Below are positions 43,172-52,071 of a DNA stretch of 64,000 bases, in pieces. The notes beneath the pieces were generated by a model. The model did not search any database, was not told the origin of the DNA, and saw nothing but the letters and a program-made list of their open reading frames with translations. Location of the stretch: positions 14,136-78,135 of the forward strand of contig DAISIL010000008.1 in NCBI GenBank assembly GCA_036822015.1, given 5' to 3'. Origin of the DNA: DAISIL01 sp036822015. GTDB lineage: Bacteria > Bacteroidota > Bacteroidia > Cytophagales > Bernardetiaceae. Numbering within the stretch: position 1 is the first letter of the stretch; every line of letters starts with the position of its first letter. Both the position numbers and the translations under genes were made by a program.

Positions 43172-43894
43172 CTATGGCTGGGCAAATACAGCATCGAAAC
43201 GCTCTCCATCTCTAATTTGTTTGACAAAACGCAGCAGTCCTTCTTTTTTGTGGAGCAAATACCAGTCTAGGACGATCTTTTTGGCAACAAAATAATGGAA
43301 CAGCACTTGGTCTCCTCCAAAAAACTGTTCTTCCGTAGCCAGGGCTTCCAGGTCGGGCATGTGTCCCTGGCTCATCAGGCTTAACTCGTCGTACCAATCG
43401 GGGAAGCGTTCGTCCAGGAGCATGGCCAGCCCCTCATCAAACCAGGTCGGGATTTGTTGTTTTCGCTTTCGCCATCCCACGCGCTGGGCCAGCTCGGCGT
43501 GGCAAAGCTCATGGGCCAGTACATCGGGGTTGTATCCGTTGATTTGGAGCAAGATATACGTCCCGAGCGGGGAGATGTACGTCGTGGCCGCATGTGGAGC
43601 AAAGACAGAATGCCGCCCCCTGGCCGTGGCTGCCACCACCAACACCGGCGCTGCTTCGATCCCGCCCCAGAGCTGCTCCACGCGCCTTCGTGCCACCTGG
43701 TAGTGTGCCACTAAGCGGCCGCGCTCCTCGGCTGGCATCTGGGGCGATACATAAATCGGCAGACCAGGAAGCTGGACTAGCTCCGCGTCCTTAAAAAAAT
43801 AAGCCCGCCAAAAATCCGGTGTCCGAAAAAACACCAGCACCAGGGACAACAACAACCCCGCTCCAAGCCAAAGACGTACCCAATACCAGATCAT
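43172..43894 (-). CDS. Membrane-anchored gluzincin-like metallopeptidase (HExxH)
   Basis: A 240-residue protein with one N-terminal membrane helix (WLGAGLLLSLVLVFF, residues 9-23) and a periplasmic catalytic domain. The zinc site is HELCH at residues 128-132, preceded by LLQINGYNPDVLA. The third ligand is probably Glu154 in WFDEGLAMLL, 22 residues after the second His. This is the arrangement of the peptidase MA-like group. It is less than half the length of typical M1 enzymes and has no recognised partner domain. The substrate is unknown. It starts 156 bases from the divergent lipase start. Confidence 0.82.
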   Translation of the reverse strand: MIWYWVRLWLGAGLLLSLVLVFFRTPDFWRAYFFKDAELVQLPGLPIYVSPQMPAEERGRLVAHYQVARRRVEQLWGGIEAAPVLVVAATARGRHSVFAPHAATTYISPLGTYILLQINGYNPDVLAHELCHAELAQRVGWRKRKQQIPTWFDEGLAMLLDERFPDWYDELSLMSQGHMPDLEALATEEQFFGGDQVLFHYFVAKKIVLDWYLLHKKEGLLRFVKQIRDGERFDAVFAQP

Positions 43895-44050
43895 ACGATG
43901 ATTAACTCGCCGTCTGCCTGTTTCGTTTACCCGTCCTGGCTTTCCCTTAACCCCATTTTATACGGCGTTTACGCGCTTTGCCCAGCACGATATTGGGCAA
44001 AAAGTTATCTTCGTCTTAGTATTTTCAACCAAAACACCTATCAAACAAAC

Positions 44051-45109
44051 ATGGGAACACCTATCAAACACATCGCCTACCTCCTCCTATTGCTCCCCCT
44101 CCTCTGGGCCTGTGAGCAAGAAGCCGAGCAGACCCTGATCGAACCCCACGAAATCGGGGCCGCACACACCTCCACGATCACCGACCAGGAGGAGTTTGAT
44201 TATTGGCAAAGCCAACGCAGCCACCAACGCACCGAAGCCCTTCAAAGTGGACTTACCACACACTTCAACAACTGGCTCAATGCCAACGGTTACGGACAAT
44301 ATAACTTCGCCCGATACGACCTCGAAGGTGGCAGCTATGGCGGCCGCTCCTACAACGGAGAACCCATCCAAAACCAACCCGTCATCTTCATTCACGGCAA
44401 TTCCGATAAAGCCCTCGGCGATCAACCCGGACAAACGGGCTGGACAAGCTCCATCGAGTACTTCCAGTCCCAGGGCTACAAACGCGCCGAAATCTACGCC
44501 ATCACCTGGGGGCCAGCCAGTGCCGCCCAGAGTGCCAACCAGTATCACTCCCGCGCCTATCTCGAGCGTATTCGTGCCTTCATTCAGGCCGTTAAGCAGT
44601 ACACCGGTGCCAGTAAAGTCGATGTGGTGGCCCACTCTATGGGCGTAACCCTGGCACGCAAAGCCATCAAGGGCGGCTCGGGTAGCGATGCCTTCGGCGG
44701 CGGCACTTACAACCTCGGCTCACGCCTGACTTACGTGGATGCTTTTGTGGGTATTGCCGGCGGCAACCAGGGGCTAGTAAACTGCTACTACTCGAGCTTT
44801 ACGCCTACGTGTGGGAGTACCAACGGTTTTTATCCGGGCTATGCCTACGGCGGCTGGGGGATGTCCCAATTTTTGAAAACCCTCAACAACCAATCCGGAT
44901 CAGAGGCTGATCGTATTTATTCCATCTGGAGTACCGAAGATCAGTTGGTGGGTTATGGCGGTGTGGTCTGGGGCAAATATACCTGCCAGATTCCAAACCA
45001 GGATGCCGAAATTCGATTCACTAGTTTTCCTTATGGTCATTTTAATTGCAAAGACCTCACGGGATCCGAGCAACTCAACATGGTGAAGTTTCATCAAATT
45101 GTTCAATAA
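44051..45109 (+). CDS. Lipase class 2-like lipoprotein (alpha/beta hydrolase)
   Basis: A 352-residue secreted hydrolase. I start it at 44051 (MGTPIKHIAYLLLLLPLLWAC) since this gives a lipoprotein signal with lipobox LLWAC. The same frame is open back to 43898 but codes for non-signal-like sequence. The oxyanion motif is VIFIHGNSDKAL near residue 115, and the nucleophile elbow is AHSMG with Ser196. The catalytic Asp (near DAFVGIAG or SIWSTEDQLVG) and a late His in PYGHFNC are plausible. Several cysteines near 255 and 315 may form disulfides (NCYYSSFTPTCGS). It should hydrolyse esters at the cell envelope; lipid specificity is unproven. Confidence 0.87.
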   Translation: MGTPIKHIAYLLLLLPLLWACEQEAEQTLIEPHEIGAAHTSTITDQEEFDYWQSQRSHQRTEALQSGLTTHFNNWLNANGYGQYNFARYDLEGGSYGGRSYNGEPIQNQPVIFIHGNSDKALGDQPGQTGWTSSIEYFQSQGYKRAEIYAITWGPASAAQSANQYHSRAYLERIRAFIQAVKQYTGASKVDVVAHSMGVTLARKAIKGGSGSDAFGGGTYNLGSRLTYVDAFVGIAGGNQGLVNCYYSSFTPTCGSTNGFYPGYAYGGWGMSQFLKTLNNQSGSEADRIYSIWSTEDQLVGYGGVVWGKYTCQIPNQDAEIRFTSFPYGHFNCKDLTGSEQLNMVKFHQIVQ

Positions 45110-45141
45110 AGACGGTCGCTAGACCTCTTTGACGGTCTAAC

Positions 45142-45184
45142 AAAAAAACGGTTTGTTTCGTGAATGAAACAGACCGTTTTTTTT
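45142..45184. terminator. Bidirectional terminator between the lipase and Arg/Ser-rich lipoprotein genes
   Basis: A 14-bp stem with one wobble (AAACGGTTTGTTTC with GAAACAGACCGTTT) has a 6-base loop. It is flanked by an A-run on the left and an eight-base T-run on the right. It therefore serves both the plus-strand lipase gene and the convergent gene ending at 45191. Confidence 0.92.
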
Positions 45185-45190
45185 GTTGGC

Positions 45191-46075
45191 TTATTTTCCA
45201 CCCCTCGATCCGCTAGATCGGCTACGCGACGTGCTACCCGAAGAGCGTCCGGTGGTTGTGCTGCGCCCCGATGAGGAGGCGCGTGTTCCGCTGCTGGTGC
45301 TGCGCTGGACGCGGCTCATTTTGTCTCTGAAACTAGAACTCTTACTGGACAAGGCTTTATTTTGTCCAACGGCATTGGCACTACCTGTTCCGTAGCGGTT
45401 GCTGCCAGAGCCGTAGTAGGGTCGTCCGCTGGTATAGCTCCTGCGGTAGTCGCCGTATCCGGCTCGGCTGATGGGCATGGCATACGCAAAGAGCGTACTC
45501 ATAAACATATACTGCCCATAGAAGGCCCAGAAAGAACTGCCATCACTTCGCGTTTGCCAGTGTCCGTACTGGTCGTTGCCTACGTAGCGGCTGTATCCTG
45601 GAGGCGAGGTTTGTTTGGTAACGGTTCCGTCGTATTTGTTGGCGATTTCCATGCCCATATCGTTGGCGTGTTGGGTGAAGAAGGCTTCACTGACATCGTA
45701 CCACTGCGTGAGGCTATCCTTGACGACGGTTTTGGTTTCGGGGGCTACTACATCGGCTAGCTTATCGCCTTCGCCTTTGGCTTCGAGTTCTTCCTTTTTG
45801 GTGGCCAGGAACTTATCTTTATCTTCCTGCATCATGGGTTCTTTTACTTCATAGGTAACCTTGTAGCGGTGCTGGTATTGGTCCGAAAAAGAACCTTCCT
45901 TGATCTCCATATCGTAGAGCAGGATGGCGAAGTTGTCGTGTTTGTCTAGGTCGCGGAGCAGGATGTCCACGGGTGATTTTTGGAGGGCATCTCTACGCTT
46001 GTCTGCGGCCGAGTCGCCGCAAGCTACCAGCAAGAAGGCCACAAGAAGAGAAAGGGCGTAATGATAAATTTTCAT
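45191..46075 (-). CDS. Arg/Ser-rich lipoprotein of unknown function, paired with a DUF4178 gene
   Basis: A 294-residue lipoprotein with lipobox LLVAC (start MKIYHYALSLLVAF at 46075; an ATG two codons earlier is possible). Residues about 30-150 hold a charged domain with DLDKHDNFAILLYDMEI and a VTYEVKEPMMQEDKDKFL stretch. A Gly/Tyr-rich zone (SRAGYGDYRRSYTSGRPYY) follows, then a tail of about 60 residues almost entirely Ser, Arg, Thr and Gly. This overall plan recalls small lipoproteins (DUF4247- or DUF1190-like) encoded beside DUF4178 genes in other bacteria. The DUF4178 gene is indeed 49 bases upstream here. The basic tail suggests contact with an acidic surface such as LPS or nucleic acid. 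Confidence 0.78.
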   Translation of the reverse strand: MKIYHYALSLLVAFLLVACGDSAADKRRDALQKSPVDILLRDLDKHDNFAILLYDMEIKEGSFSDQYQHRYKVTYEVKEPMMQEDKDKFLATKKEELEAKGEGDKLADVVAPETKTVVKDSLTQWYDVSEAFFTQHANDMGMEIANKYDGTVTKQTSPPGYSRYVGNDQYGHWQTRSDGSSFWAFYGQYMFMSTLFAYAMPISRAGYGDYRRSYTSGRPYYGSGSNRYGTGSANAVGQNKALSSKSSSFRDKMSRVQRSTSSGTRASSSGRSTTTGRSSGSTSRSRSSGSRGGK

Positions 46076-46124
46076 GGTCAATCGGGGTTATGATGGTTCA
46101 TTGAATGCTGTAAATTTAAGAAAA

Positions 46125-46691
46125 TCAAGAATTTTCGCCAGGCAAGAGATTTGAAATTTCGCTTTCTTCGATCAAGATACCGATGCTGGCCTCAAACTCG
46201 TCTTCGTCCCACTGCTCAATCACGAGGATATGGGCTTCGGTATCGTCATAATACTCCCACGAGATGAACTCATCAGATTCTTCCCTGGACTGCTTAGCCG
46301 TGTTGCGGAAAAAACCTGGGCGTTCGTTTTCGCGGTAAAACTTTGTTCCCTCATACGTAATCTCGCGGGGAGGTGCGCCCTTGTCTTCGATGCGCTCAAA
46401 GATTTCACGACCGAGCCGTCCGGCGCGTATCTTTCGGGAGAGCGTCAGGGTAACGCCGTCATCATTATCGACACTCAAAAAGGCTTCGTCGTCGTCCGAG
46501 ACAATGCGATATTCGTAGGAGAAATTGAAGTTGCCCCAGTCGTATTCGTACTCATCCTTGACTACCCAGGTCTTGAGGTCATAATCAAACGTAAAGCCTA
46601 CCCGTATGTCGGTTACCTGTAGGTTGGTTACGTCATAAGCCGGACGGTCGTCGCGTTCTTTCTTCTTTTTCTTAAAAAAATCAAAAGGCAT
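46125..46691 (-). CDS. DUF4178 domain protein
   Basis: A 188-residue soluble protein with a Lys-rich start (MPFDFFKKKKKERDD) and a beta-rich DUF4178 domain. It has NLQVTDIRVGFTFDYDLKTWVVKDEYEYDWG near residues 23-53, then WEYYDDTEAHILVIEQWDED near 145. This pattern (a bound loop, then strands with W and D/E) is the family signature. DUF4178 proteins lie in a neighbourhood with PspA- and DUF350-type envelope-stress genes in other bacteria; only the lipoprotein partner is seen here. It lies 33 bases after trpC on the same strand. The function is not established. Confidence 0.8.
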   Translation of the reverse strand: MPFDFFKKKKKERDDRPAYDVTNLQVTDIRVGFTFDYDLKTWVVKDEYEYDWGNFNFSYEYRIVSDDDEAFLSVDNDDGVTLTLSRKIRAGRLGREIFERIEDKGAPPREITYEGTKFYRENERPGFFRNTAKQSREESDEFISWEYYDDTEAHILVIEQWDEDEFEASIGILIEESEISNLLPGENS

Positions 46692-46724
46692 AGTGTGTCG
46701 TGTTTTGTCATCTATAAACGTATT

Positions 46725-47531
46725 CTACGAAAAATCGTTGCTCAAAAAATTGATAAATTTCTGACAAGCAAGCCCAGGATCAGGCTGGCGCATAAAGTAT
46801 TCTCCGATCAAGAAACCCATAAAGCCGTCGGATTGGAGCGCACGCACGGTGCGCGGGTCGTTGAGTCCGCTTTCGCTGATGCGGGGCTTATCCTGGGGCA
46901 AGGACTGGGCTAGGCTTCGGGAGTGTTCCAGATCGACGGCAAAGGTGCGGAGGTTGCGGTTGTTGATGCCGATGATGTCCACCGTCGGGGCAGCCCGATA
47001 AATATCCATATCTTCGGCTTGATGGATTTCGAGTAAGACCTCCAGCCCCAGCTCCTGGGCCGTAGCCGTAAGTTCCTGGGCTTGGGCAGGCGAAAGCACA
47101 GCCGCGATAAGCAAAACCACATCTGCCCCAAAGGCTTTTGCCTCCATGACCTGGTAAGCATCTACAACAAAATCCTTGCGAAGTAACGGAACAGATACCG
47201 TCTCCCGTGCCTGGGCAAGATCGTGTAGCGATCCACCAAAGAACGTCTCGTCTGTCAGGACGGAGATACCCGCCACCCCTGCCCGGGCATAACCCGCTGC
47301 CACGGAGGCAACTTCGGCACCAAGCCGTATGTCGGGTTTGGAAGGCGAACGCCGCTTAAACTCGGCAATCAACCCATGCCCGATACCCTCCCGTAGGCGT
47401 TCCGATAGGGAGTGCGTCTTCCGTCCAAAATGCGGCATGGCTTCGAGATCGGTGGTGTTACGCTGGGCTTGGGACGCAGGAATCTCGACATTTTGTTTGT
47501 GAGCAATGATTTTTTGAAGGGTATCCAGCAT
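46725..47531 (-). CDS. trpC: Indole-3-glycerol phosphate synthase
   Basis: A 268-residue TIM-barrel enzyme of tryptophan synthesis that closes the indole ring of CdRP. Catalytic residues are in the motifs LIAEFKRRSPSKPDI (Lys and Glu), LRKDFVVDAYQVMEAKAFGAD, LEVLLEIH, GINNRNLRTFAVD and ISESGL. Length is normal for a single-function TrpC, so it is not fused to TrpF. It is 12 bases downstream of prfC and not with other trp genes. trpA lies about 16 kb away at the right edge, so the trp genes are scattered or split. Confidence 0.98.
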   Translation of the reverse strand: MLDTLQKIIAHKQNVEIPASQAQRNTTDLEAMPHFGRKTHSLSERLREGIGHGLIAEFKRRSPSKPDIRLGAEVASVAAGYARAGVAGISVLTDETFFGGSLHDLAQARETVSVPLLRKDFVVDAYQVMEAKAFGADVVLLIAAVLSPAQAQELTATAQELGLEVLLEIHQAEDMDIYRAAPTVDIIGINNRNLRTFAVDLEHSRSLAQSLPQDKPRISESGLNDPRTVRALQSDGFMGFLIGEYFMRQPDPGLACQKFINFLSNDFS

Positions 47532-47543
47532 TTTGTTTTTTCT

Positions 47544-49124
47544 TTAAAAATCGGAGGTGAAATAAAAAGACACCTTCGGAAACTGCTCCTGGGCTTGCGT
47601 GATGGCAAAGTCGGAGTTAGCCAGAAAAACGTTGTTGCCGTGCTTATCGGTAGCCATATAGCGGCTTTTGCGCTCCTTAAAATCGGCCAGTTGCCTGGGG
47701 TCATCGCTGCGCACCCAACAGGCTTTGTGGAGTTGGATGGTTTCGTATCGGCATTTGGCATTGTACTCATGTTCAAGGCGATACTGAATGACCTCAAACT
47801 GCAAAGCCCCCACTGTGCCGAGGATTTTGCGTCCCGTATATTGGGAGGTAAAGAGCTGGGCAACCCCCTCGTCCATGAGCTGCTCGAGTCCTTTGTGGAA
47901 CTGCTTGGCTTTCATGGGATCGGCGTTGTCGATGTAACGAAAAAGCTCCGGAGCAAAACTAGGGATACCCCTAAATGCCAATTTTTCACCTTCGGTGAGG
48001 GCATCACCGATCTTAAACGTCCCCGTATCGTGCAAACCCACAATATCGCCTGGATAGGCGTAGTCGATGACTGATTTTTTTTCAGCCATAAACGATGTCG
48101 GGTTCGAGAACTTGAGTTGCTTGCCCGAGCGGACGTGCAGATAGTTGTGGTTGCGTTCAAACTGCCCCGAGCAGACCTTCACAAAGGCAATCCGATCGCG
48201 GTGTTTGGGATCCATATTGGCGTGAATCTTAAAGACAAAGCCCGAGAATTTTTCTTGTTCGGGAGCAACCAACCCCACATCGACAGACGCAGGCTGGGGC
48301 GGCGGGGCAATCTCAACGAAGCAGTCCAGGAGTTCTTTTACGCCAAAGTTGTTGATGGCACTCCCAAAAAAGACCGGCGAAAGCTCGCCCCGCAGGTATG
48401 CCTCCCTGTCAAATTCGGGATAAACCCCTTGCACCAAATCGACTTCCTCGCGTAGTGTCTGGGTGGCGCGTTGTCCGATGTACTGTTGTAGGCTGGGGTC
48501 GGTGAGGTCTTCAAAGGCAATCACTTCTTCGGCGTGCTGCTTGCCATGAGGGCTAAACAAACTCAACTTTTGCTCAAAAATGTTATAGACACCCTGAAAA
48601 TCTTGCCCCATCCCAATCGGCCAGCTCAAGGGGCATACGGTCAAGCCCAACTTCTCCTCCACTTCGTCGAGTAGCTCCATGGCATCTTTTCCGAAGCGGT
48701 CTAGTTTGTTGATAAAAACGATGATGGGCGTTTGTCGCATCCGACAGACACCAACCAGTTTTTCGGTTTGTTGCTCGACACCTTTGGCTACGTCGATGAC
48801 CACAATCACACTATCAACAGCCGTCAGGGTACGGTAGGTATCCTCGGCAAAGTCCTGGTGGCCAGGCGTATCCAGGATGTTTATTTTTTTGCCGACATAC
48901 TCAAAGCCCATCACGGAGGTAGCCACGGAGATACCCCGTTGGCGTTCGATTTCCATGAAATCCGACGTAGCTGTTTTTTTGATTTTGTTGGACTTAACCG
49001 CCCCGGCTACCTGAATGGCTCCCCCAAAGAGGAGGAGCTTTTCGGTGAGCGTTGTTTTGCCCGCGTCGGGGTGCGAGATGATGGCAAAGGTGCGTCGTCG
49101 TTCGATTTCTTGTAAGCGATTCAT
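47544..49124 (-). CDS. prfC: Peptide chain release factor 3
   Basis: A 526-residue GTPase that recycles RF1/RF2 from the ribosome. I start it at 49124 (MNRLQEIERRRTFAIISHPD). An open frame continues upstream to 49277 but codes for basic non-conserved sequence. The GTPase motifs are SHPDAGKTTLTEKLL (G1), ISVATSVMGFEY (G2 region), DTPGHQDFAEDTYR (G3) and FINKLDR (G4). The C-terminal RF3 domain follows, with GTVGALQFEVIQYRLEHEY. It is 12 bases upstream of trpC and probably co-transcribed. Confidence 0.97.
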   Translation of the reverse strand: MNRLQEIERRRTFAIISHPDAGKTTLTEKLLLFGGAIQVAGAVKSNKIKKTATSDFMEIERQRGISVATSVMGFEYVGKKINILDTPGHQDFAEDTYRTLTAVDSVIVVIDVAKGVEQQTEKLVGVCRMRQTPIIVFINKLDRFGKDAMELLDEVEEKLGLTVCPLSWPIGMGQDFQGVYNIFEQKLSLFSPHGKQHAEEVIAFEDLTDPSLQQYIGQRATQTLREEVDLVQGVYPEFDREAYLRGELSPVFFGSAINNFGVKELLDCFVEIAPPPQPASVDVGLVAPEQEKFSGFVFKIHANMDPKHRDRIAFVKVCSGQFERNHNYLHVRSGKQLKFSNPTSFMAEKKSVIDYAYPGDIVGLHDTGTFKIGDALTEGEKLAFRGIPSFAPELFRYIDNADPMKAKQFHKGLEQLMDEGVAQLFTSQYTGRKILGTVGALQFEVIQYRLEHEYNAKCRYETIQLHKACWVRSDDPRQLADFKERKSRYMATDKHGNNVFLANSDFAITQAQEQFPKVSFYFTSDF

Positions 49125-49204
49125 CAAAAGTAAAGCGATTTTTCGATTTTTGTCAGGTAAGCCAAAGCACCTGCGGCGCATCCGGGACAGGTGTAGGAGT
49201 GGTC

Positions 49205-50005
49205 TTAACCCACAGGGGATTTTTGGGAGAGGTGCTTGACCAGCCCGCCCAATACCTGCCGCGCCGCCGGACTCCACCAGTGCGCCAACGATTCGGCCAG
49301 CTGGGCCGCCTTATGCGCCTCCGAACTGCTCATGCGTTGAAGCAAATCACGGCGTAGGTTGGCTTTGCTTTTACGCCACGTCGAAGGCTCAAAGCGCATG
49401 TACATCTGTGCCTGGGCGATGGCGCGTTCGATCACCTGCTCGGCGGGGACGAGGGCATCCACCAGACCCACCTCGGCGGCTTCTTCGGGGGTCAGGAGCT
49501 TGCCTTCCATCAGATATTGGTAGGCTTTGCGGCTCCCGATCCAGAAGCGATAGACTTCAAAGATGGACTCGGGCAGCATAATCCCAACCGGAATTTCATT
49601 AAGACCGATCTGAAACTTGCCCTCTGCCATTACCCGATAATCACAACCAATGGCCAGCACACAGCCACCCGCCGGGCTATGCCCCGTGATAGCTGCCACT
49701 AGCGGCTTGGGAAAGCGCAGCATATCTTCCAGAAGTGCTAGGAAATTTTGCCAAAACGAGGTGATTTCCGCCTCGTCGTAGCCATAAAGCTCGATGACAT
49801 CTAGCCCCACAGAAAAGAAATTTTCCTGACCCGCCAACACTACTGCTCGGCAGTCTTCGGCGGTGGCGGCCTCCTGGAAAGCCTGACGTAACTCGCTGAC
49901 TACCTGCGCGTTCATGGGATTAGAACGCCCACGGGAGAGTGTTAAGATGACCAGCCCCTTGCCGGCCTCTTCGGTACGCAAAAAAGAAAAAGAAGAGAAT
50001 GCCAT
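49205..50005 (-). CDS. Crotonase-fold enzyme, delta3,delta2-enoyl-CoA isomerase-like
   Basis: A 266-residue crotonase superfamily protein. The oxyanion loop is GHSPAGGCVLAIGCDYRVMA (about residues 105-124) and the substrate pocket strand FSVGLDV. The key acid is placed in FQIGLNEIPVGIMLP, like the Glu in the GLNE motif of mitochondrial enoyl-CoA isomerase ECI1, and a PAGGC context is shared with it. Enoyl-CoA hydratases have a second catalytic Glu in the ExxxG region, which is absent here. The enzyme should therefore shift double bonds of unsaturated acyl-CoA for beta-oxidation. It ends 80 bases before prfC in the same direction. Confidence 0.85.
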   Translation of the reverse strand: MAFSSFSFLRTEEAGKGLVILTLSRGRSNPMNAQVVSELRQAFQEAATAEDCRAVVLAGQENFFSVGLDVIELYGYDEAEITSFWQNFLALLEDMLRFPKPLVAAITGHSPAGGCVLAIGCDYRVMAEGKFQIGLNEIPVGIMLPESIFEVYRFWIGSRKAYQYLMEGKLLTPEEAAEVGLVDALVPAEQVIERAIAQAQMYMRFEPSTWRKSKANLRRDLLQRMSSSEAHKAAQLAESLAHWWSPAARQVLGGLVKHLSQKSPVG

Positions 50006-50076
50006 GTTTTTTGCTGTAAAGATACGTAAAGCCCTTCGTTTTCACAACCCCCAGAAGTGCCTTCGTGCGCTTTTCG

Positions 50077-50084
50077 TACCTTTG
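50077..50084 (+). promoter_or_regulatory. Candidate Bacteroidota -7 element of the thioredoxin-like gene
   Basis: TACCTTTG matches TAnnTTTG exactly and lies 22 bases before the start codon at 50107. I see no TTTG -33 element at the right distance. Confidence 0.45.
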
Positions 50085-50106
50085 TCCTTATAGACTTGAC
50101 CAGCTT

Positions 50107-51498
50107 ATGATGCGTGCTTTCACTTTCTGCCTTTTGTTGTTTTGCTTGCCCATGCAACTCCTGGCTCAAAAGTCCCCTGCTTATACCTTCGATACCGCCC
50201 AAACCTACCTTGAGCTGCACTGCCCCAACTGCTCCGAGTACGCTGATTTTACGCTGCGCTACCAAACGACCATCCCCTCGGCACTCCAAAAAGTACCGAT
50301 GCAAAAAGTATCCAAGGGGCATTATCGCCAACACATCACGCTACACCAACCCCAGTTTGGACTTGTCCGTATGGGGATCGGACTAACGATTCCGTTTTAT
50401 GCCTTGCCAGGAGATACACTACGTATTCACTTGACAATCAATAATTTTGACATCATTCAAGAGCTGCGTTACGAAGGAAACACCGCCCCCATCGCCGACT
50501 ACTTCTGGCAACGCCAACAAATCCACCAATACCCCGAAACCGCAGCCAAACTTTACCAGCTCAAATACGTCAGCCGCAAAGATTCGATGCTCCAAGAGGA
50601 ACGAGCGTTTTTGGAAAAATATGCCGCCACACACCCCCAGCTACCCGAGTGGTTTGTGCGCACCGAACGCGCCGAAAAGCAGTATTTCCGCATCTGGGAT
50701 ACCCAAACGCTCCCCCTCCAAGAACCCGAAGCCCTGTTTGCCAAACAGTATTTCAACTATCTGGGCTTGCTTTTCAAAAATCAAATACCACCCGAGATCA
50801 TCCAACTCGCCGACGACGAAACCCGCGCCAAAGCCATCCTCGAAACCTTCCTGAATAAAGCCGATAGCAGCCTGTCCGGAGAAGTCCGCGATGTATTCAA
50901 GACACTCACCTTGACGACCTGGCTCCCCAAAATCCATAACCTAGCCTACGCTGACAGCCTCCTAACAACGCATCAATCCAACTTCACCCAAACCAAATAC
51001 CACAACTTTTTGCAGGACTTCCGCGAACAAATCATCCGGCAGGGGCTCATCATGCCCGACTTTGCATATCTGACCCCCGACGACTCGGTCTTTCGGCTGA
51101 GCAGCCTACGGGGGAAGGTCATGTATCTCAATTTTTGGTTTGTGGGATGCAAGCCCTGCATGACAGCTATTCCTTACAAAAATCGCCTCGTTGAAGCATT
51201 GGAGCCAGAGGAGGCTGTACTGGTCAATATTTGTTTTTACGGAACGCCTCAAAAATGGAAGGACGAAATTGCAGCCCACCAAATGAAAGGCCTGCACCTC
51301 TTTGTACCCCCCAAACAGGAGCGAGAAGTTTTGAAAGATTTTCGGATTGCTGGCTTTCCTTTTTATGTACTGGTGGACAAGGAAGGCATTATCTACATGC
51401 AAAAAGCACCAGGGCCAACGGCCGTTTTGCCCAAAATACAGGATGTCCTTACTTATCACCGCAAATTGCGTGCATTGCGCCCCGGAGATAGTCAATAA
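50107..51498 (+). CDS. TlpA-like thioredoxin-fold lipid/envelope protein
   Basis: A 463-residue exported protein with signal peptide (MMRAFTFCLLLFCLPMQLLAQ), starting at 50107. The first 320 residues are a helical domain of unknown type with a Cys pair LHCPNC near residue 37. The C-terminal 135 residues are a thioredoxin-fold domain of the TlpA/AhpC-TSA group: VMYLNFWFVGCKPCMTAIPY with redox-active Cys348 and Cys351, then AGFPFYVLVDKEG with the cis-proline-containing FPFY loop. It should act as a periplasmic thiol-disulfide reductase. It is probably the first gene of a redox cluster with peroxiredoxin and superoxide dismutase. Confidence 0.88.
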   Translation: MMRAFTFCLLLFCLPMQLLAQKSPAYTFDTAQTYLELHCPNCSEYADFTLRYQTTIPSALQKVPMQKVSKGHYRQHITLHQPQFGLVRMGIGLTIPFYALPGDTLRIHLTINNFDIIQELRYEGNTAPIADYFWQRQQIHQYPETAAKLYQLKYVSRKDSMLQEERAFLEKYAATHPQLPEWFVRTERAEKQYFRIWDTQTLPLQEPEALFAKQYFNYLGLLFKNQIPPEIIQLADDETRAKAILETFLNKADSSLSGEVRDVFKTLTLTTWLPKIHNLAYADSLLTTHQSNFTQTKYHNFLQDFREQIIRQGLIMPDFAYLTPDDSVFRLSSLRGKVMYLNFWFVGCKPCMTAIPYKNRLVEALEPEEAVLVNICFYGTPQKWKDEIAAHQMKGLHLFVPPKQEREVLKDFRIAGFPFYVLVDKEGIIYMQKAPGPTAVLPKIQDVLTYHRKLRALRPGDSQ

Positions 51499-51566
51499 AT
51501 GTTAATTCTACAAACGGAAACGCCGTAGATGAGTTTTGATAACTCACCTAAACCATTTTTTTAGCG

Positions 51567-52028
51567 ATGATCGGCACACCGGCCCCCGACTTTACACTTT
51601 TTGATACCGACAAAAAAGAGGTATCCCTCAAAGACTACCAAGGCAAAAACCTCCTCCTCTTGTTTTTTCCGTTGGCTTTTACAAGTGTCTGTACCACAGA
51701 ACTTTGTACGGTACGTGATACACTCACCGACTACAACGACGCACAAACCGACGTGGTAGGTGTTTCCGTGGACTCTTTGTTTACCTTAGAAAAGTTCAAG
51801 GCCGAGCAGGGGCTTAACTTTCCGCTGCTCTCCGACTTCAACGCCGAGGTATCCAAAGCCTATGGTGCTTGCTACGATGACTTTGTTTTTGGGATGAAGA
51901 ACGTCTCCAAACGCGCGGCTTTCCTGATCGACAAAGAGGGAGTTGTTCGCTACGCCGAGGTATTGGAATCGGCGGGAGACCTACCCAATTTTACGGACAT
52001 TCAAAAAGCAATGTCCGATTTAGCCTAA
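51567..52028 (+). CDS. Peroxiredoxin, AhpE/BCP-like
   Basis: A 153-residue peroxidase. The peroxidatic cysteine is Cys42 in PLAFTSVCTTELC; Cys47 is five residues later, the spacing of the resolving Cys in BCP-type enzymes. The rest matches AhpC/TSA: VVGVSVDSLFTLEKF, LNFPLLSDFNAEVSKAYGA and RAAFLIDKEGVVRYAEV. It would reduce peroxides in the cytoplasm with thioredoxin or a low-molecular thiol. It is 68 bases after the TlpA-like gene and 43 bases before the superoxide dismutase gene, which suggests one oxidative-defence unit. Confidence 0.95.
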   Translation: MIGTPAPDFTLFDTDKKEVSLKDYQGKNLLLLFFPLAFTSVCTTELCTVRDTLTDYNDAQTDVVGVSVDSLFTLEKFKAEQGLNFPLLSDFNAEVSKAYGACYDDFVFGMKNVSKRAAFLIDKEGVVRYAEVLESAGDLPNFTDIQKAMSDLA

Positions 52029-52071
52029 TTTTTTACTTTTTATTTTTTCACCAAAAAAACAACCTTCTCTT

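Noticed and set aside
42939..43295. 118-codon plus-strand frame
   Set aside because: It begins in an AT-rich gap, overlaps the 3' end of the peptidase gene on the other strand, and has low-complexity residues.
43898..44050. In-frame extension ahead of the lipase signal peptide
   Set aside because: It starts 3 bases from the divergent gene and would leave no promoter; the lipoprotein signal at 44051 is convincing.
49125..49277. N-terminal extension of prfC
   Set aside because: Release factor 3 begins with MNRLQEIERRRTFAIISH; the upstream stretch is basic, low-complexity and not part of the family.
49205..50005. Enoyl-CoA hydratase
   Set aside because: The second catalytic Glu of hydratases is not seen, while PAGGC and GLNE contexts fit enoyl-CoA isomerases better.
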